The notes under the pieces were generated by a model. It was not told the origin of the DNA, did no database searches, and was given only the letters and a program-made list of their open reading frames with translations. Shown here piece by piece: positions 53,398 to 60,567 of a DNA stretch of 60,583 nucleotides; within the stretch, counting starts at the first letter, position 1, and every line of letters begins with the position of its first letter. A program made the position numbers and the translations under genes. Origin of the DNA: Sphaerochaeta sp. UBA5849 (GTDB taxonomy: Bacteria; Spirochaetota; Spirochaetia; Sphaerochaetales; Sphaerochaetaceae); the NCBI GenBank assembly GCA_002432715.1, contig DJGJ01000037.1:58947-119529 (forward strand), in the 5' to 3' direction.

Positions 53398-53417
53398 TTA
53401 GACGCTTTTACGTCTAA
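53398..53417 (-). promoter_or_regulatory. inverted repeat in the rloA leader
   Basis: TTAGACG-6 nt-CGTCTAA, a perfect 7-bp inverted repeat just before the AAGGTGG ribosome binding site. It could be an operator or an RNA hairpin. Confidence 0.5.
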
Positions 53418-53436
53418 TAATAGCTCTAATACTAGA

Positions 53437-53465
53437 AAGATAACGCATATAATGTCCATTCTCAA
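53437..53465 (-). promoter_or_regulatory. candidate promoter of rloAB
   Basis: TTGAGA (53465-53460), 17-bp spacer and TATCTT (53442-53437) on the minus strand. The predicted start near 53430 would include the inverted repeat in the leader. Confidence 0.4.
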
Positions 53466-53529
53466 CAAATAACTGCATTAATCGGAATTATTGCAACCAA
53501 AACAGCTAATTCGAAATATACCTTTTTAC

Positions 53530-53582
53530 CCTAAGAAGCAGGCTTGCCTTCTTCGCTTCAGATCTTCGATGAGTCTCTATAC
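53530..53582. repeat. 53-bp direct repeat, copy 2 (flanks RloAB)
   Basis: Same sequence and orientation as 51353-51405 with one C-to-T change. It lies 144 bp upstream of rloA and 44 bp upstream of era. Its end (TCTATAC) could serve as a -10 element for era. Confidence 0.9.
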
Positions 53583-53626
53583 AAGGCAGTCCAAATTCCC
53601 GATACTTACTGTAAGGAGCCATACCC

Positions 53627-54508
53627 ATGAAATGTGCCACGGTTGCCATCATCGGCCGACCATCAGCAGGCAAAAGCACCCTGCTCAATACCATCTGTGA
53701 GATGAAAGTCTCCATCACCGCCTCTACACCCCAGACAACACGCAATGCCATCAGGGGAATCTATACCGACAGCCGCGGGCAGTTGATCTTCACCGACACC
53801 CCGGGTTTCCATCTCAGCGAGAAGACGCTCAATAAGCGTCTGCAGGAGACTGCGCTCAAGAGCCTTGAGGAGAGCGATGCCGTGCTCTACATCCTCGACT
53901 CAAAGCGCAGCGCCGGCGAGGAAGAGCTCGCCCTGGTCTCGCATATTGCCAAGATCAAGACTCCGGTGGTCTGTGTCATCAACAAGGCCGACATCATCCG
54001 CGACAGCGAAGAAGAGGCGGCGAAGGCCTTTCTTGCCGAGCACCTTCCCGGCAGGCCGGTGCTGAAGGCTTCGGCCAAGCTGGACGAGGGAGTCGATGAA
54101 ATACTGATCGAACTGTTCAAGCTTGCCCCGGAGGGCGAGCTGCTCTACCCCCCCGATGCCTATACCGACCAGAACCTTGAGTTCCGCATCAGCGAAATCA
54201 TCCGTGAGAAGGCCATCAACCTGGTGACAGAGGAGATCCCCCATGCCATCTATGTCACCATCGAGGACATAGAGCACACCGAAGCGACCAATACCATCTG
54301 GGTGCGGGCAGCGATCATCGTCGAGCGCGATACGCAAAAGGGTATCGTGGTCGGCAAGGGTGGTGCGAACATCACCAAGATCCGCAAGGGTGCGGAGCCC
54401 GAAATCCGCCAGATTTTCCCCGGCAGGAAACTCAGGCTCGACCTCAGGGTGAAAGCCCAGGACAAGTGGAGAAACAACTCCGTCGTCCTGGACAAGATCC
54501 TGCGCTAA
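53627..54508 (+). CDS. era: GTPase Era
   Basis: A 293-aa ribosome-assembly GTPase. G1 is GRPSAGKST, G2 TPQTTR, G3 DTPGFH and G4 NKAD; the C-terminal KH domain (about residues 205-293) contains GKGGANITKIRKGAE, which binds the 3' end of 16S rRNA. TAAGGAG lies upstream of the ATG. The gene marks the return to core sequence at the right edge of the defence island. It overlaps the convergent reductase gene by 4 nt (CTAA). Confidence 0.96.
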   Translation: MKCATVAIIGRPSAGKSTLLNTICEMKVSITASTPQTTRNAIRGIYTDSRGQLIFTDTPGFHLSEKTLNKRLQETALKSLEESDAVLYILDSKRSAGEEELALVSHIAKIKTPVVCVINKADIIRDSEEEAAKAFLAEHLPGRPVLKASAKLDEGVDEILIELFKLAPEGELLYPPDAYTDQNLEFRISEIIREKAINLVTEEIPHAIYVTIEDIEHTEATNTIWVRAAIIVERDTQKGIVVGKGGANITKIRKGAEPEIRQIFPGRKLRLDLRVKAQDKWRNNSVVLDKILR

Positions 54509-55128
54509 CGGATGTAATTCGTAACAAACCGGCGTTCAGCTTCGGGAGCGGCCAAACCTGCTTGTCTACCTGCTTCAATACAATGCAGCAGCCAGGCAAG
54601 GTTTGCTCCAAGGTTGCGCATAACCTGTAGTCCCTCAAGGTCCTGTTCAACCTCGGAGGGAGAGTTTCCATGCACACTGTTCCAGTACGTTGAAGAGACC
54701 ACCGGCATGCCGCTGATGGTGAAGTACTTGTTCAGCTGGTCGAAGGAAGCACTTGCCCCTCCTCTTCTGCAGGAGACCACCGAGGCGCCGGGCTTGAGGT
54801 ACATGCGTTTGGAAACAACGCGGAACAATCTGTCCAGGAAGGCGCTTGCAGCCCCTGCAATACTGGCATAGTGGACCGGAGATCCAAGAATGAGGGCATC
54901 AGAGGCGAGAGCCTTCTTGGCCGCTTCATTTACCTTGTCGTCGTTGAAGACGCAAACCCCGTGCTTGAAGCAGTAGCCGCAGTCGATGCAGCCGTGCAGG
55001 CTCTCCTTGCCGATCCACAGGATTTCGCTCTCAATTCCTTTCTCCTGGAGAACAGAAGCAATCTCCTCTAGAGCGCGATTGGTGCAGCCCTTCTGGTGAG
55101 GACTGCCGTTGATCATCAAAACATGCAT
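54505..55128 (-). CDS. NAD(P)H-dependent FMN reductase / iron-sulfur flavoprotein-like
   Basis: A 207-aa flavodoxin-like protein. MHVLMINGSPHQKGCTNRAL binds the FMN phosphate, and CIDCGYCFKHGVC (residues about 45-57) resembles the compact cysteine motif of archaeal and anaerobe iron-sulfur flavoproteins. ILGSPVHYASIAG is the second flavin-binding loop. GGAGGTTTCT precedes the ATG at 55128. It is separated from lysS by a strong terminator, so it probably has its own promoter. Function is likely reduction of flavin, quinone or oxygen; the substrate is unknown. Confidence 0.87.
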   Translation of the reverse strand: MHVLMINGSPHQKGCTNRALEEIASVLQEKGIESEILWIGKESLHGCIDCGYCFKHGVCVFNDDKVNEAAKKALASDALILGSPVHYASIAGAASAFLDRLFRVVSKRMYLKPGASVVSCRRGGASASFDQLNKYFTISGMPVVSSTYWNSVHGNSPSEVEQDLEGLQVMRNLGANLAWLLHCIEAGRQAGLAAPEAERRFVTNYIR

Positions 55129-55148
55129 AGAAACCTCCAAACAAACAA

Positions 55149-55168
55149 CAGGGAGCCGAAGCTCCCTG
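55149..55168 (-). terminator. terminator of lysS with UUCG loop
   Basis: A perfect 8-bp stem (55149-55156 with 55161-55168). On the minus strand the loop is TTCG and the stem is followed by TTGTTTGTTT. A textbook intrinsic terminator 22 nt beyond the lysS stop. Confidence 0.85.
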
Positions 55169-55190
55169 CAAGTATGCCATACATCAGTAA

Positions 55191-56765
55191 TCAATAGTTG
55201 GAAAGAATGGCCAGGACCTTCTCTTTTCCACAGGTCTGCAAGAAGGGCCCGAGCTTCGGGCCGCGGTCCTTGCCGATCAGGATGGTGTAGACAAGCTTGA
55301 AGAAATCCCCTGTATCGAGCCCGTTGAGCTTTGCAGCATCGTAGAGGCGTGTGGTGTACTCCTTATCCTCCAGCTCGTCCATCTGTTCAACAACCTTGAC
55401 CAGGTCATGGATGGCCTTGGCCTCTACCTCGTCAAGCTCTACCAAGGGGTCTCCCTCATGCCAGAGACGGTACTTGAAGTCCTCGGGGGCGAAGGTGGTG
55501 ATCCAGTTCCAGGCGCACTTGCACCGCACCCGCAGACGCTCCTTCTGGCTATCGGTCATCTCACCGAGGGTGGAGATGGCACGCTCGATATCCCCTTCAT
55601 GCAGCTGAAGCAGGTTGCACAGGTGGCGGAAGGGAATCTGGTAGGAGGCTTCAGAGGGGATTTTTCCGACCTGGCTCAGCTCGTAGATTCTTCTCTCCTT
55701 CTCCCTGCGCTTCTCGTTGACTTCCTGCAGGCCGAAGTAGATGCGCTCGCAGGTATCGTAGTCTTCGTAGATTTTCAACACATCGAGGTCGAAGGAGATG
55801 GAGAACTCCGTGTTCGGCCGGGTGCCGGCGAACATGAAGCGGGTGATCTCGGGAGTATAGACTTCCAGCACATCGTAGAGGGAGATGACCTCGCCGCTTG
55901 AGGAAGAGATCTTGCCTCCCCTGCCCTTGATGCTGATGAAGTCGTACTGGAACGATACCGGAGGCTGGCCGCCGAAAACCGTCACGACCTTCTTGGAGGT
56001 ATCGAAGCTGCCGCCTTCACTGTGGTGGTCCTTGCCTGCCGGCTCGAAGTCTACGCCTTCATAGGCCCAACGCATGGGCCAGTCGATTCTCCAAGGAAGC
56101 TTTGCATAGGGGGTAGTGCGAAGATCGATGGTTTCCGTCTGGCCGGTCTCGTCGTCACGATAGGTCACATTCCACTCGCCGTCCCAGTCGAGGATGGTGG
56201 TGGTATCCTTGTCGGTGAAGGATGAGAAGACGGAAATCGGCCACCAGTCAGCCTCAAGGGGTTCGGTTCGGAACTCGTTCAGGATCGCCCTGATCTCTTC
56301 TCTCTTCTCAAGGGCGGTTCTCATGCCCTGGGCATACATGCTTGCGCGATACCGCTGGGCCTGATAGAGGTACTCGGGCTCTACACCGACGGTGGGAAGG
56401 ATTTGCTCGACATCCAGCTCGTTGGCACGTGCGTAGTTCTCCGCCCTGCCGGTGGTATCGGGAACCAGGGTGATGGGTTTGCGCAGATAGGTTGCCAGCA
56501 GCTCGGGCTGGGGCATGTTCTTGGGAACCTTGCGGAACACATCATAATCGTCCCAGCTGTAGATGAAGCGGACCTGTTTGCCTTTGGCCCTCAGGGCCCT
56601 CACCACCAGCTCGACCGAGATGATCTCCCGGAAGTTTCCAATATGGACTGTGCCGGAAGGGGTAATGCCTGAGGCGCAGGTATAGACATCCTTGTCCCCT
56701 TTCTCACGAATGATCTTGTCGGCGTATATATCCGCCCAATGCGTAGATACGTTCTGTTCGCTCAT
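55191..56765 (-). CDS. lysS: class I lysyl-tRNA synthetase
   Basis: A 524-aa enzyme that charges tRNA-Lys. Unlike the class II enzyme of most bacteria it has a Rossmann core with the HIGH motif in TPSGTVHIGNFRE and a KMSKS-like KISSSSG; the C-terminal half is the helix cage of the archaeal/spirochaete type. This enzyme is a good spirochaete marker. The -10 TATAAT ends 8 nt before the ATG and no ribosome binding site is visible. A strong terminator follows. Confidence 0.96.
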   Translation of the reverse strand: MSEQNVSTHWADIYADKIIREKGDKDVYTCASGITPSGTVHIGNFREIISVELVVRALRAKGKQVRFIYSWDDYDVFRKVPKNMPQPELLATYLRKPITLVPDTTGRAENYARANELDVEQILPTVGVEPEYLYQAQRYRASMYAQGMRTALEKREEIRAILNEFRTEPLEADWWPISVFSSFTDKDTTTILDWDGEWNVTYRDDETGQTETIDLRTTPYAKLPWRIDWPMRWAYEGVDFEPAGKDHHSEGGSFDTSKKVVTVFGGQPPVSFQYDFISIKGRGGKISSSSGEVISLYDVLEVYTPEITRFMFAGTRPNTEFSISFDLDVLKIYEDYDTCERIYFGLQEVNEKRREKERRIYELSQVGKIPSEASYQIPFRHLCNLLQLHEGDIERAISTLGEMTDSQKERLRVRCKCAWNWITTFAPEDFKYRLWHEGDPLVELDEVEAKAIHDLVKVVEQMDELEDKEYTTRLYDAAKLNGLDTGDFFKLVYTILIGKDRGPKLGPFLQTCGKEKVLAILSNY

Positions 56766-56773
56766 AAACGTCG

Positions 56774-56802
56774 ATTATAGTGAATCATATTCATCAGTTC
56801 AA
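56774..56802 (-). promoter_or_regulatory. promoter of lysS
   Basis: TTGAAC (56802-56797), 17-bp spacer and TATAAT (56779-56774). Eight nt separate the -10 from the ATG at 56765, so the leader is 0-2 nt. Confidence 0.7.
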
Positions 56803-56809
56803 CTGCTGG

Positions 56810-56839
56810 TTGCCAAAACAAAGACCGAGAGCTTATACT
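56810..56839 (+). promoter_or_regulatory. promoter of rlpA
   Basis: TTGCCA (56810-56815), 18-bp spacer and TATACT (56834-56839). The ATG at 56847 is 7 nt past the -10, again suggesting a leaderless message. It is back-to-back with the lysS promoter. Confidence 0.65.
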
Positions 56840-56846
56840 CTTGAGT

Positions 56847-57509
56847 ATGAAACGATTGACAGCATTGCTTGCAGTACTTCTTATCGCCTCGTTCGCCCTG
56901 ACTGCGGCGGATGAGCCGCTTCAGCCGGGTTCGGTCATTGAGAAAGGGATTGCCTCTTGGTACACCACCGACAAGAGTGAGAGCTTGACTGCCAATGGTG
57001 AGATTTTCGACGCCAATGCCATGTCGGCAGCACACAAGAGCCTGAAGTTCGGCACGATCGTCAGGGTGACAAACCTTGCCAACGGCAAGAGTGTGGATGT
57101 TCGCATCAACGACCGCGGACCCTATGTCGATGGAAGGATCATCGACCTCACCCCGGCTGCGGCCAAGCAGATCGACATGCTCACAAGCGGCATCGCATCG
57201 GTCGACCTGACCCTGATCTTCGAGCCGGAGGTTCCCGAGTCAAAATACAATCGCGCCGGAGACACCGGCTGGTACCAGATCCAAGTGGGGGCCTACTCCT
57301 CCCTGCTTACCGCCTATGCCCAGTATGACAGACTGCTTAATGCAGGGCTCAAGCCCTACGCCGAGCAGCTTGCCGACTCCCAGGCGGTACGCCTTACCGT
57401 GCGTTGGGTTCCGGCTTATCAGCTGGACAGGACGATGAAGGCTCTTTCAGCCCTTGGCTTTGCCGAAAAGAATGTGCTGAAGAAGAGCGAGGTCAACCCT
57501 TACCGCTGA
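56847..57509 (+). CDS. rlpA: RlpA-like double-psi barrel protein with SPOR domain
   Basis: A 220-aa exported protein with a signal peptide (cleaved near residue 20, ALTAA). GIASWYTTDKSESLTANGE and VRINDRGPYVDGRIIDLT are the RlpA double-psi barrel, related to lytic transglycosylases. A SPOR-like domain (WYQIQVGAYSSLLTAYAQ to the end) binds denuded peptidoglycan. It thus likely acts on septal cell wall. It ends 17 nt inside the convergent FAD gene. The start is the ATG 7 nt after the -10; a TTG lies two codons earlier. Confidence 0.9.
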   Translation: MKRLTALLAVLLIASFALTAADEPLQPGSVIEKGIASWYTTDKSESLTANGEIFDANAMSAAHKSLKFGTIVRVTNLANGKSVDVRINDRGPYVDGRIIDLTPAAAKQIDMLTSGIASVDLTLIFEPEVPESKYNRAGDTGWYQIQVGAYSSLLTAYAQYDRLLNAGLKPYAEQLADSQAVRLTVRWVPAYQLDRTMKALSALGFAEKNVLKKSEVNPYR

Positions 57510-58956
57510 AGCGCTTTCCATCCTGCTTGCAGATCATTCGTGCTATGTCCCGTCCATCCTTTGCCGCGGCGGGAAGCCCCCCGCCGGGGGCCGTCCACTG
57601 CCCGATCATGGCAAAACGGGACAGGCCTTCCAGCGTCTTGGGCAGGCGTGCAGAGAGGGTTGCCTTGGTCGGGGCGAAGCCCTCGAAGCTGCCTTTCCAG
57701 TTTCCGGTGTAGCGGATGACCGAGTGGGGTGTTGAGACATCGACTATGTCGATCAAGCCTTCCAGTGGTCCAAATAAAGCTTCCAACCGCATGACCACCT
57801 CGTCTGCTATTCTCTTCTTCTCCTCTTCATACTCCTGACGATGATCAGAGGCAAGCTTCTCCCATGCCTCCCACTCCCATGTGTTGATCAGGACTGTCAC
57901 CAAGGTACAGCCCTCAGGTGCGAGGGTGGGGTCAAAGGCGTAGACATTCAGGCTGAAATTGTTGTGCGACGTCCCATCGCAGAGAACAAGGGGCTCATCA
58001 AAGTAGGGAGATGAGGAATGAACAAACTGCCGAAGATCTTTCTTGATGCCTAAGGCCACCATGACGGTAGAAGGGAATAGTGGATACTGTTCATACGCTT
58101 TCTTGTATGCAGGGCTGAGATACAGTCCCGATAGCATTGCGTAGAGCGTGGTATACCCGTCTGCAGCGCTGACCACATAGTCGGCATCAACAATCCGGCC
58201 ATCCGAAAGCTGTACGCCTACTGCCTTTCCTTCTGAAACCAATACCTTTTCCACCGGGCTGTTATACCGGAAGGAGACACCAAGAGAAGAAGCTTTGCGG
58301 GCGATGTTCAGAGCAAAGTTCAAGGACCCTCCGATTGGATAACCTGCGCTCTTGTACGGCTGTTGGGAGAGGCCGAGGGTGAGGGCAATGAGGCTCCAGT
58401 CGGGTGGCAGGGAGGAGAGGAAAATCTCGCGCAGCCTTGGATTGGTAAAGCGCTTGGCATACTCTTCCACCGGTACAAGATGGCCCATCATGGTAGCGAA
58501 CTGTACCAAGGAAGCGAAGGGGTTGCCGGAGAAAGACCCTGCCAAGCGCTTGAGGCTCCGATGGAACTTTTTAATTTGTTTTGCATCCTCCGGAGCGAGG
58601 GCCAGCAGCGACTCCTTCAGCTGTTCAAGGTCGCTCGATAGACACAATGAGTCCCCGTTGGAAAGACCTATGGTGGTGAATTGGTCGAAGTTTACAATTT
58701 CAACCGGAGAACCATCGGCATTGGTGAAGGCCCCCAGTTCCTGCCACAGAGAATAAAATGGAGTTCCTTCGCGTGATCCCATCAGCCAATGGATGCAGTA
58801 GTCGATGGTATAGCCACCTCGTTTCCAGGAGGTGCAGAGGCCGCCAGGCAGGCTGTGCTTTTCCACAACAGTAACGCGGTAGCCGTTTCTTGCAAGGTAG
58901 GAGGCTGCAGAGAGCCCTGCTACTCCTGCTCCAATGACAACGATGTGCTTTTCCAT
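57493..58956 (-). CDS. FAD-dependent phytoene desaturase/retinol saturase-like oxidoreductase
   Basis: A 487-aa flavoprotein. Dinucleotide-binding motif VVIGAGVAGLSAASYLARNG lies at the N-terminus, followed by PGGLCTSW and a C-terminal FAD motif near WTAPGGGLPAAAKDGRD. The CrtI/retinol-saturase-like class of the amine-oxidase superfamily fits best. Neighbours offer no carotenoid gene, so the substrate is unclear. GGAGGTAGTAAC precedes the ATG at 58956. An inverted repeat overlies the -10, implying local regulation. Confidence 0.85.
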   Translation of the reverse strand: MEKHIVVIGAGVAGLSAASYLARNGYRVTVVEKHSLPGGLCTSWKRGGYTIDYCIHWLMGSREGTPFYSLWQELGAFTNADGSPVEIVNFDQFTTIGLSNGDSLCLSSDLEQLKESLLALAPEDAKQIKKFHRSLKRLAGSFSGNPFASLVQFATMMGHLVPVEEYAKRFTNPRLREIFLSSLPPDWSLIALTLGLSQQPYKSAGYPIGGSLNFALNIARKASSLGVSFRYNSPVEKVLVSEGKAVGVQLSDGRIVDADYVVSAADGYTTLYAMLSGLYLSPAYKKAYEQYPLFPSTVMVALGIKKDLRQFVHSSSPYFDEPLVLCDGTSHNNFSLNVYAFDPTLAPEGCTLVTVLINTWEWEAWEKLASDHRQEYEEEKKRIADEVVMRLEALFGPLEGLIDIVDVSTPHSVIRYTGNWKGSFEGFAPTKATLSARLPKTLEGLSRFAMIGQWTAPGGGLPAAAKDGRDIARMICKQDGKRFSGKG

Positions 58957-58983
58957 GTTACTACCTCCAAACACTTAGTCTTG

Positions 58984-59006
58984 TGTATTGTACCATACTC
59001 AATACA
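58984..59006 (-). promoter_or_regulatory. inverted repeat over the promoter of the FAD gene
   Basis: TGTATTG-9 nt-CAATACA. The extended -10 of the FAD gene (TGGTACAAT on the minus strand, TACAAT at 58992-58987) lies inside it, which suits a repressor operator. Confidence 0.5.
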
Positions 59007-59074
59007 AATGAGAAGAAAGTCATTGTTACATTACTTTTGACTTGTTTCATATATAATGGTACTTTAATAATATC

Positions 59075-60055
59075 ATGAAACAAAAAGACTATACAACGTT
59101 GAATGACTATATGAACGTACTGTTTGGTTCCGGTACTGACATACAGAGATATGAAATGACAGACACGATGCCGCTGTATTTAAGCGATGGCTATAACTTT
59201 CTTCTTATAACCTTGCAGGATATCTCATTCATTGCCATGGAGCCGCTTTCACAAGAGTACCGTTTGCCTACGGTGGTCTCACACCTCGCCAAAGCATCAC
59301 AGATAACACAACTGCACTGTGCTTTACTCTTCTCATCACTGCGATCGCAGCAGAGAAATGCGCTCATCCAGCAAAGGATTCCTTTCGTGGTACCAGGGGC
59401 GCAGCTCTATCTTCCCTTTGCCGCCTGTATGTTTACTGAAAGGCTATGTATACATCACCCGTTGCCGGAAGCGATGGCTCCGGGTACCCAACTGGTTTTC
59501 TTGTACCTCTACTATCAGCATTTCGATTCTGCAGTAACCGCGACCGAACTGGCTGAAACGTTGCAGCTTTCAAAGGCAACGCTTACCAGGGCAATATATT
59601 CACTGCAGCAGATCGGGCTTGTTTCGGTGCAAAACGAGGGAACAAAGAAACTACTGACATTGACAACCAATTCAAGAACAGAACTGCTCCAAGCAGCAAA
59701 GCCCTACCTGCAATCACCGGTTTTCAAAACCATCTATCTTTCAAAGAAGCCGGAGAAGGCCTTGCTTGGCGGCATATTGGCATTGAGTTCCCTGACGATG
59801 CTTTCACCGAATTCCCTGGATGGGGCGTATGTCGTACCGAAGCGTGAAGCAAAACACCTAAAGCCTCAGAAGATGGATAGACAGGATTTTCTGGACTTCG
59901 GTGGTTATGCTGTTGAAGTTTGGAACTATGATCCCACACTGCTTGCTACAGACAAGACAGTAGACGATATCTCATTGCTGCTGAGTTTCACCGGCGAGTA
60001 CGATGAAAGGACTGAGCAGGCACTGGAGATACTTAAGGAGAGGGTGTCGTGGTAA
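59075..60055 (+). CDS. HTH protein upstream of a nucleotidyltransferase (AbiEi-like antitoxin candidate)
   Basis: A 326-aa soluble protein. A winged-helix segment lies at about residues 153-198 (TATELAETLQLSKATLTRAI, then GLVSVQNEGT with the rest). The N-terminal 140 residues and C-terminal 120 residues are unassigned. It directly precedes and overlaps by 7 nt a nucleotidyltransferase gene, the order of AbiEi/AbiEii toxin-antitoxin pairs, although AbiEi has its HTH at the N-terminus. A -10 TATAAT lies at 59052-59057 and no ribosome binding site is seen. Antitoxin/repressor function is inference. Confidence 0.65.
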   Translation: MKQKDYTTLNDYMNVLFGSGTDIQRYEMTDTMPLYLSDGYNFLLITLQDISFIAMEPLSQEYRLPTVVSHLAKASQITQLHCALLFSSLRSQQRNALIQQRIPFVVPGAQLYLPFAACMFTERLCIHHPLPEAMAPGTQLVFLYLYYQHFDSAVTATELAETLQLSKATLTRAIYSLQQIGLVSVQNEGTKKLLTLTTNSRTELLQAAKPYLQSPVFKTIYLSKKPEKALLGGILALSSLTMLSPNSLDGAYVVPKREAKHLKPQKMDRQDFLDFGGYAVEVWNYDPTLLATDKTVDDISLLLSFTGEYDERTEQALEILKERVSW

Positions 60056-60567
60056 ATGGCATTGATATCTTTCGAGATCGATTGGGACAGTATAATGATC
60101 AGTTTGCCATAATTGGTGGCACAGCTTGCAGTATTCTTTTTCATAAGTCAAATTTGGAATTCCGATCAACATATGATTTTGACATCGTAGTGATCATAGA
60201 AACGTTGAACTCATCATTTGCGAAAGCATTTTGGGATTTTATTCACGAAGGAGGGTATGCAATTCAAGAGAGGAGTAGTGGAATTCCTGTATTTTACCGC
60301 TTCTCACGTCCATCGAATGATACATTTCCAAGAATGATCGAGCTTTTCTCAAGAATTCCTGATGGATTCCATCTCTATAAAAACAGTGAACTCATTCCAA
60401 TCCATATATCAGATGAGGTTTCAAGTCTATCAGCAATACTCCTAGACGATGACTATTATAGTTTTCTCAAATCTGGTATTGCGATTGTAGAAAATCTTCC
60501 TGTATTGAAGGCTGAGTATTTAGTTCCTTTCAAGATAAAAGCGTGGCTTGATTTGACTGAACTGTAA
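60049..60567 (+). CDS. AbiEii-like nucleotidyltransferase, probably truncated
   Basis: A 172-aa protein with the DNA polymerase beta-type signature: IIGGTACSIL (GG at residues 23-24) and STYDFDIVV (acidic pair D43, D45). The GTG start follows AAGGAG and lies inside the HTH gene. Relatives that I recall continue well past the WLDLT segment into a C-terminal helical part, but here a stop follows WLDLTEL. So the gene looks cut short by a premature stop or rearrangement near the window edge. The nucleotide and target are unknown. Confidence 0.7.
   Translation: MVNGIDIFRDRLGQYNDQFAIIGGTACSILFHKSNLEFRSTYDFDIVVIIETLNSSFAKAFWDFIHEGGYAIQERSSGIPVFYRFSRPSNDTFPRMIELFSRIPDGFHLYKNSELIPIHISDEVSSLSAILLDDDYYSFLKSGIAIVENLPVLKAEYLVPFKIKAWLDLTEL

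Noticed and set aside
51353..53582. CRISPR array
   Set aside because: Only two repeat copies exist, 2.1 kb apart, with genes between them and no spacer periodicity or cas genes.
51353..53582. Insertion sequence or transposon carrying rloAB
   Set aside because: The repeats are direct, not inverted, and no transposase, integrase or resolvase gene is present, so only a cassette-like insertion is claimed.
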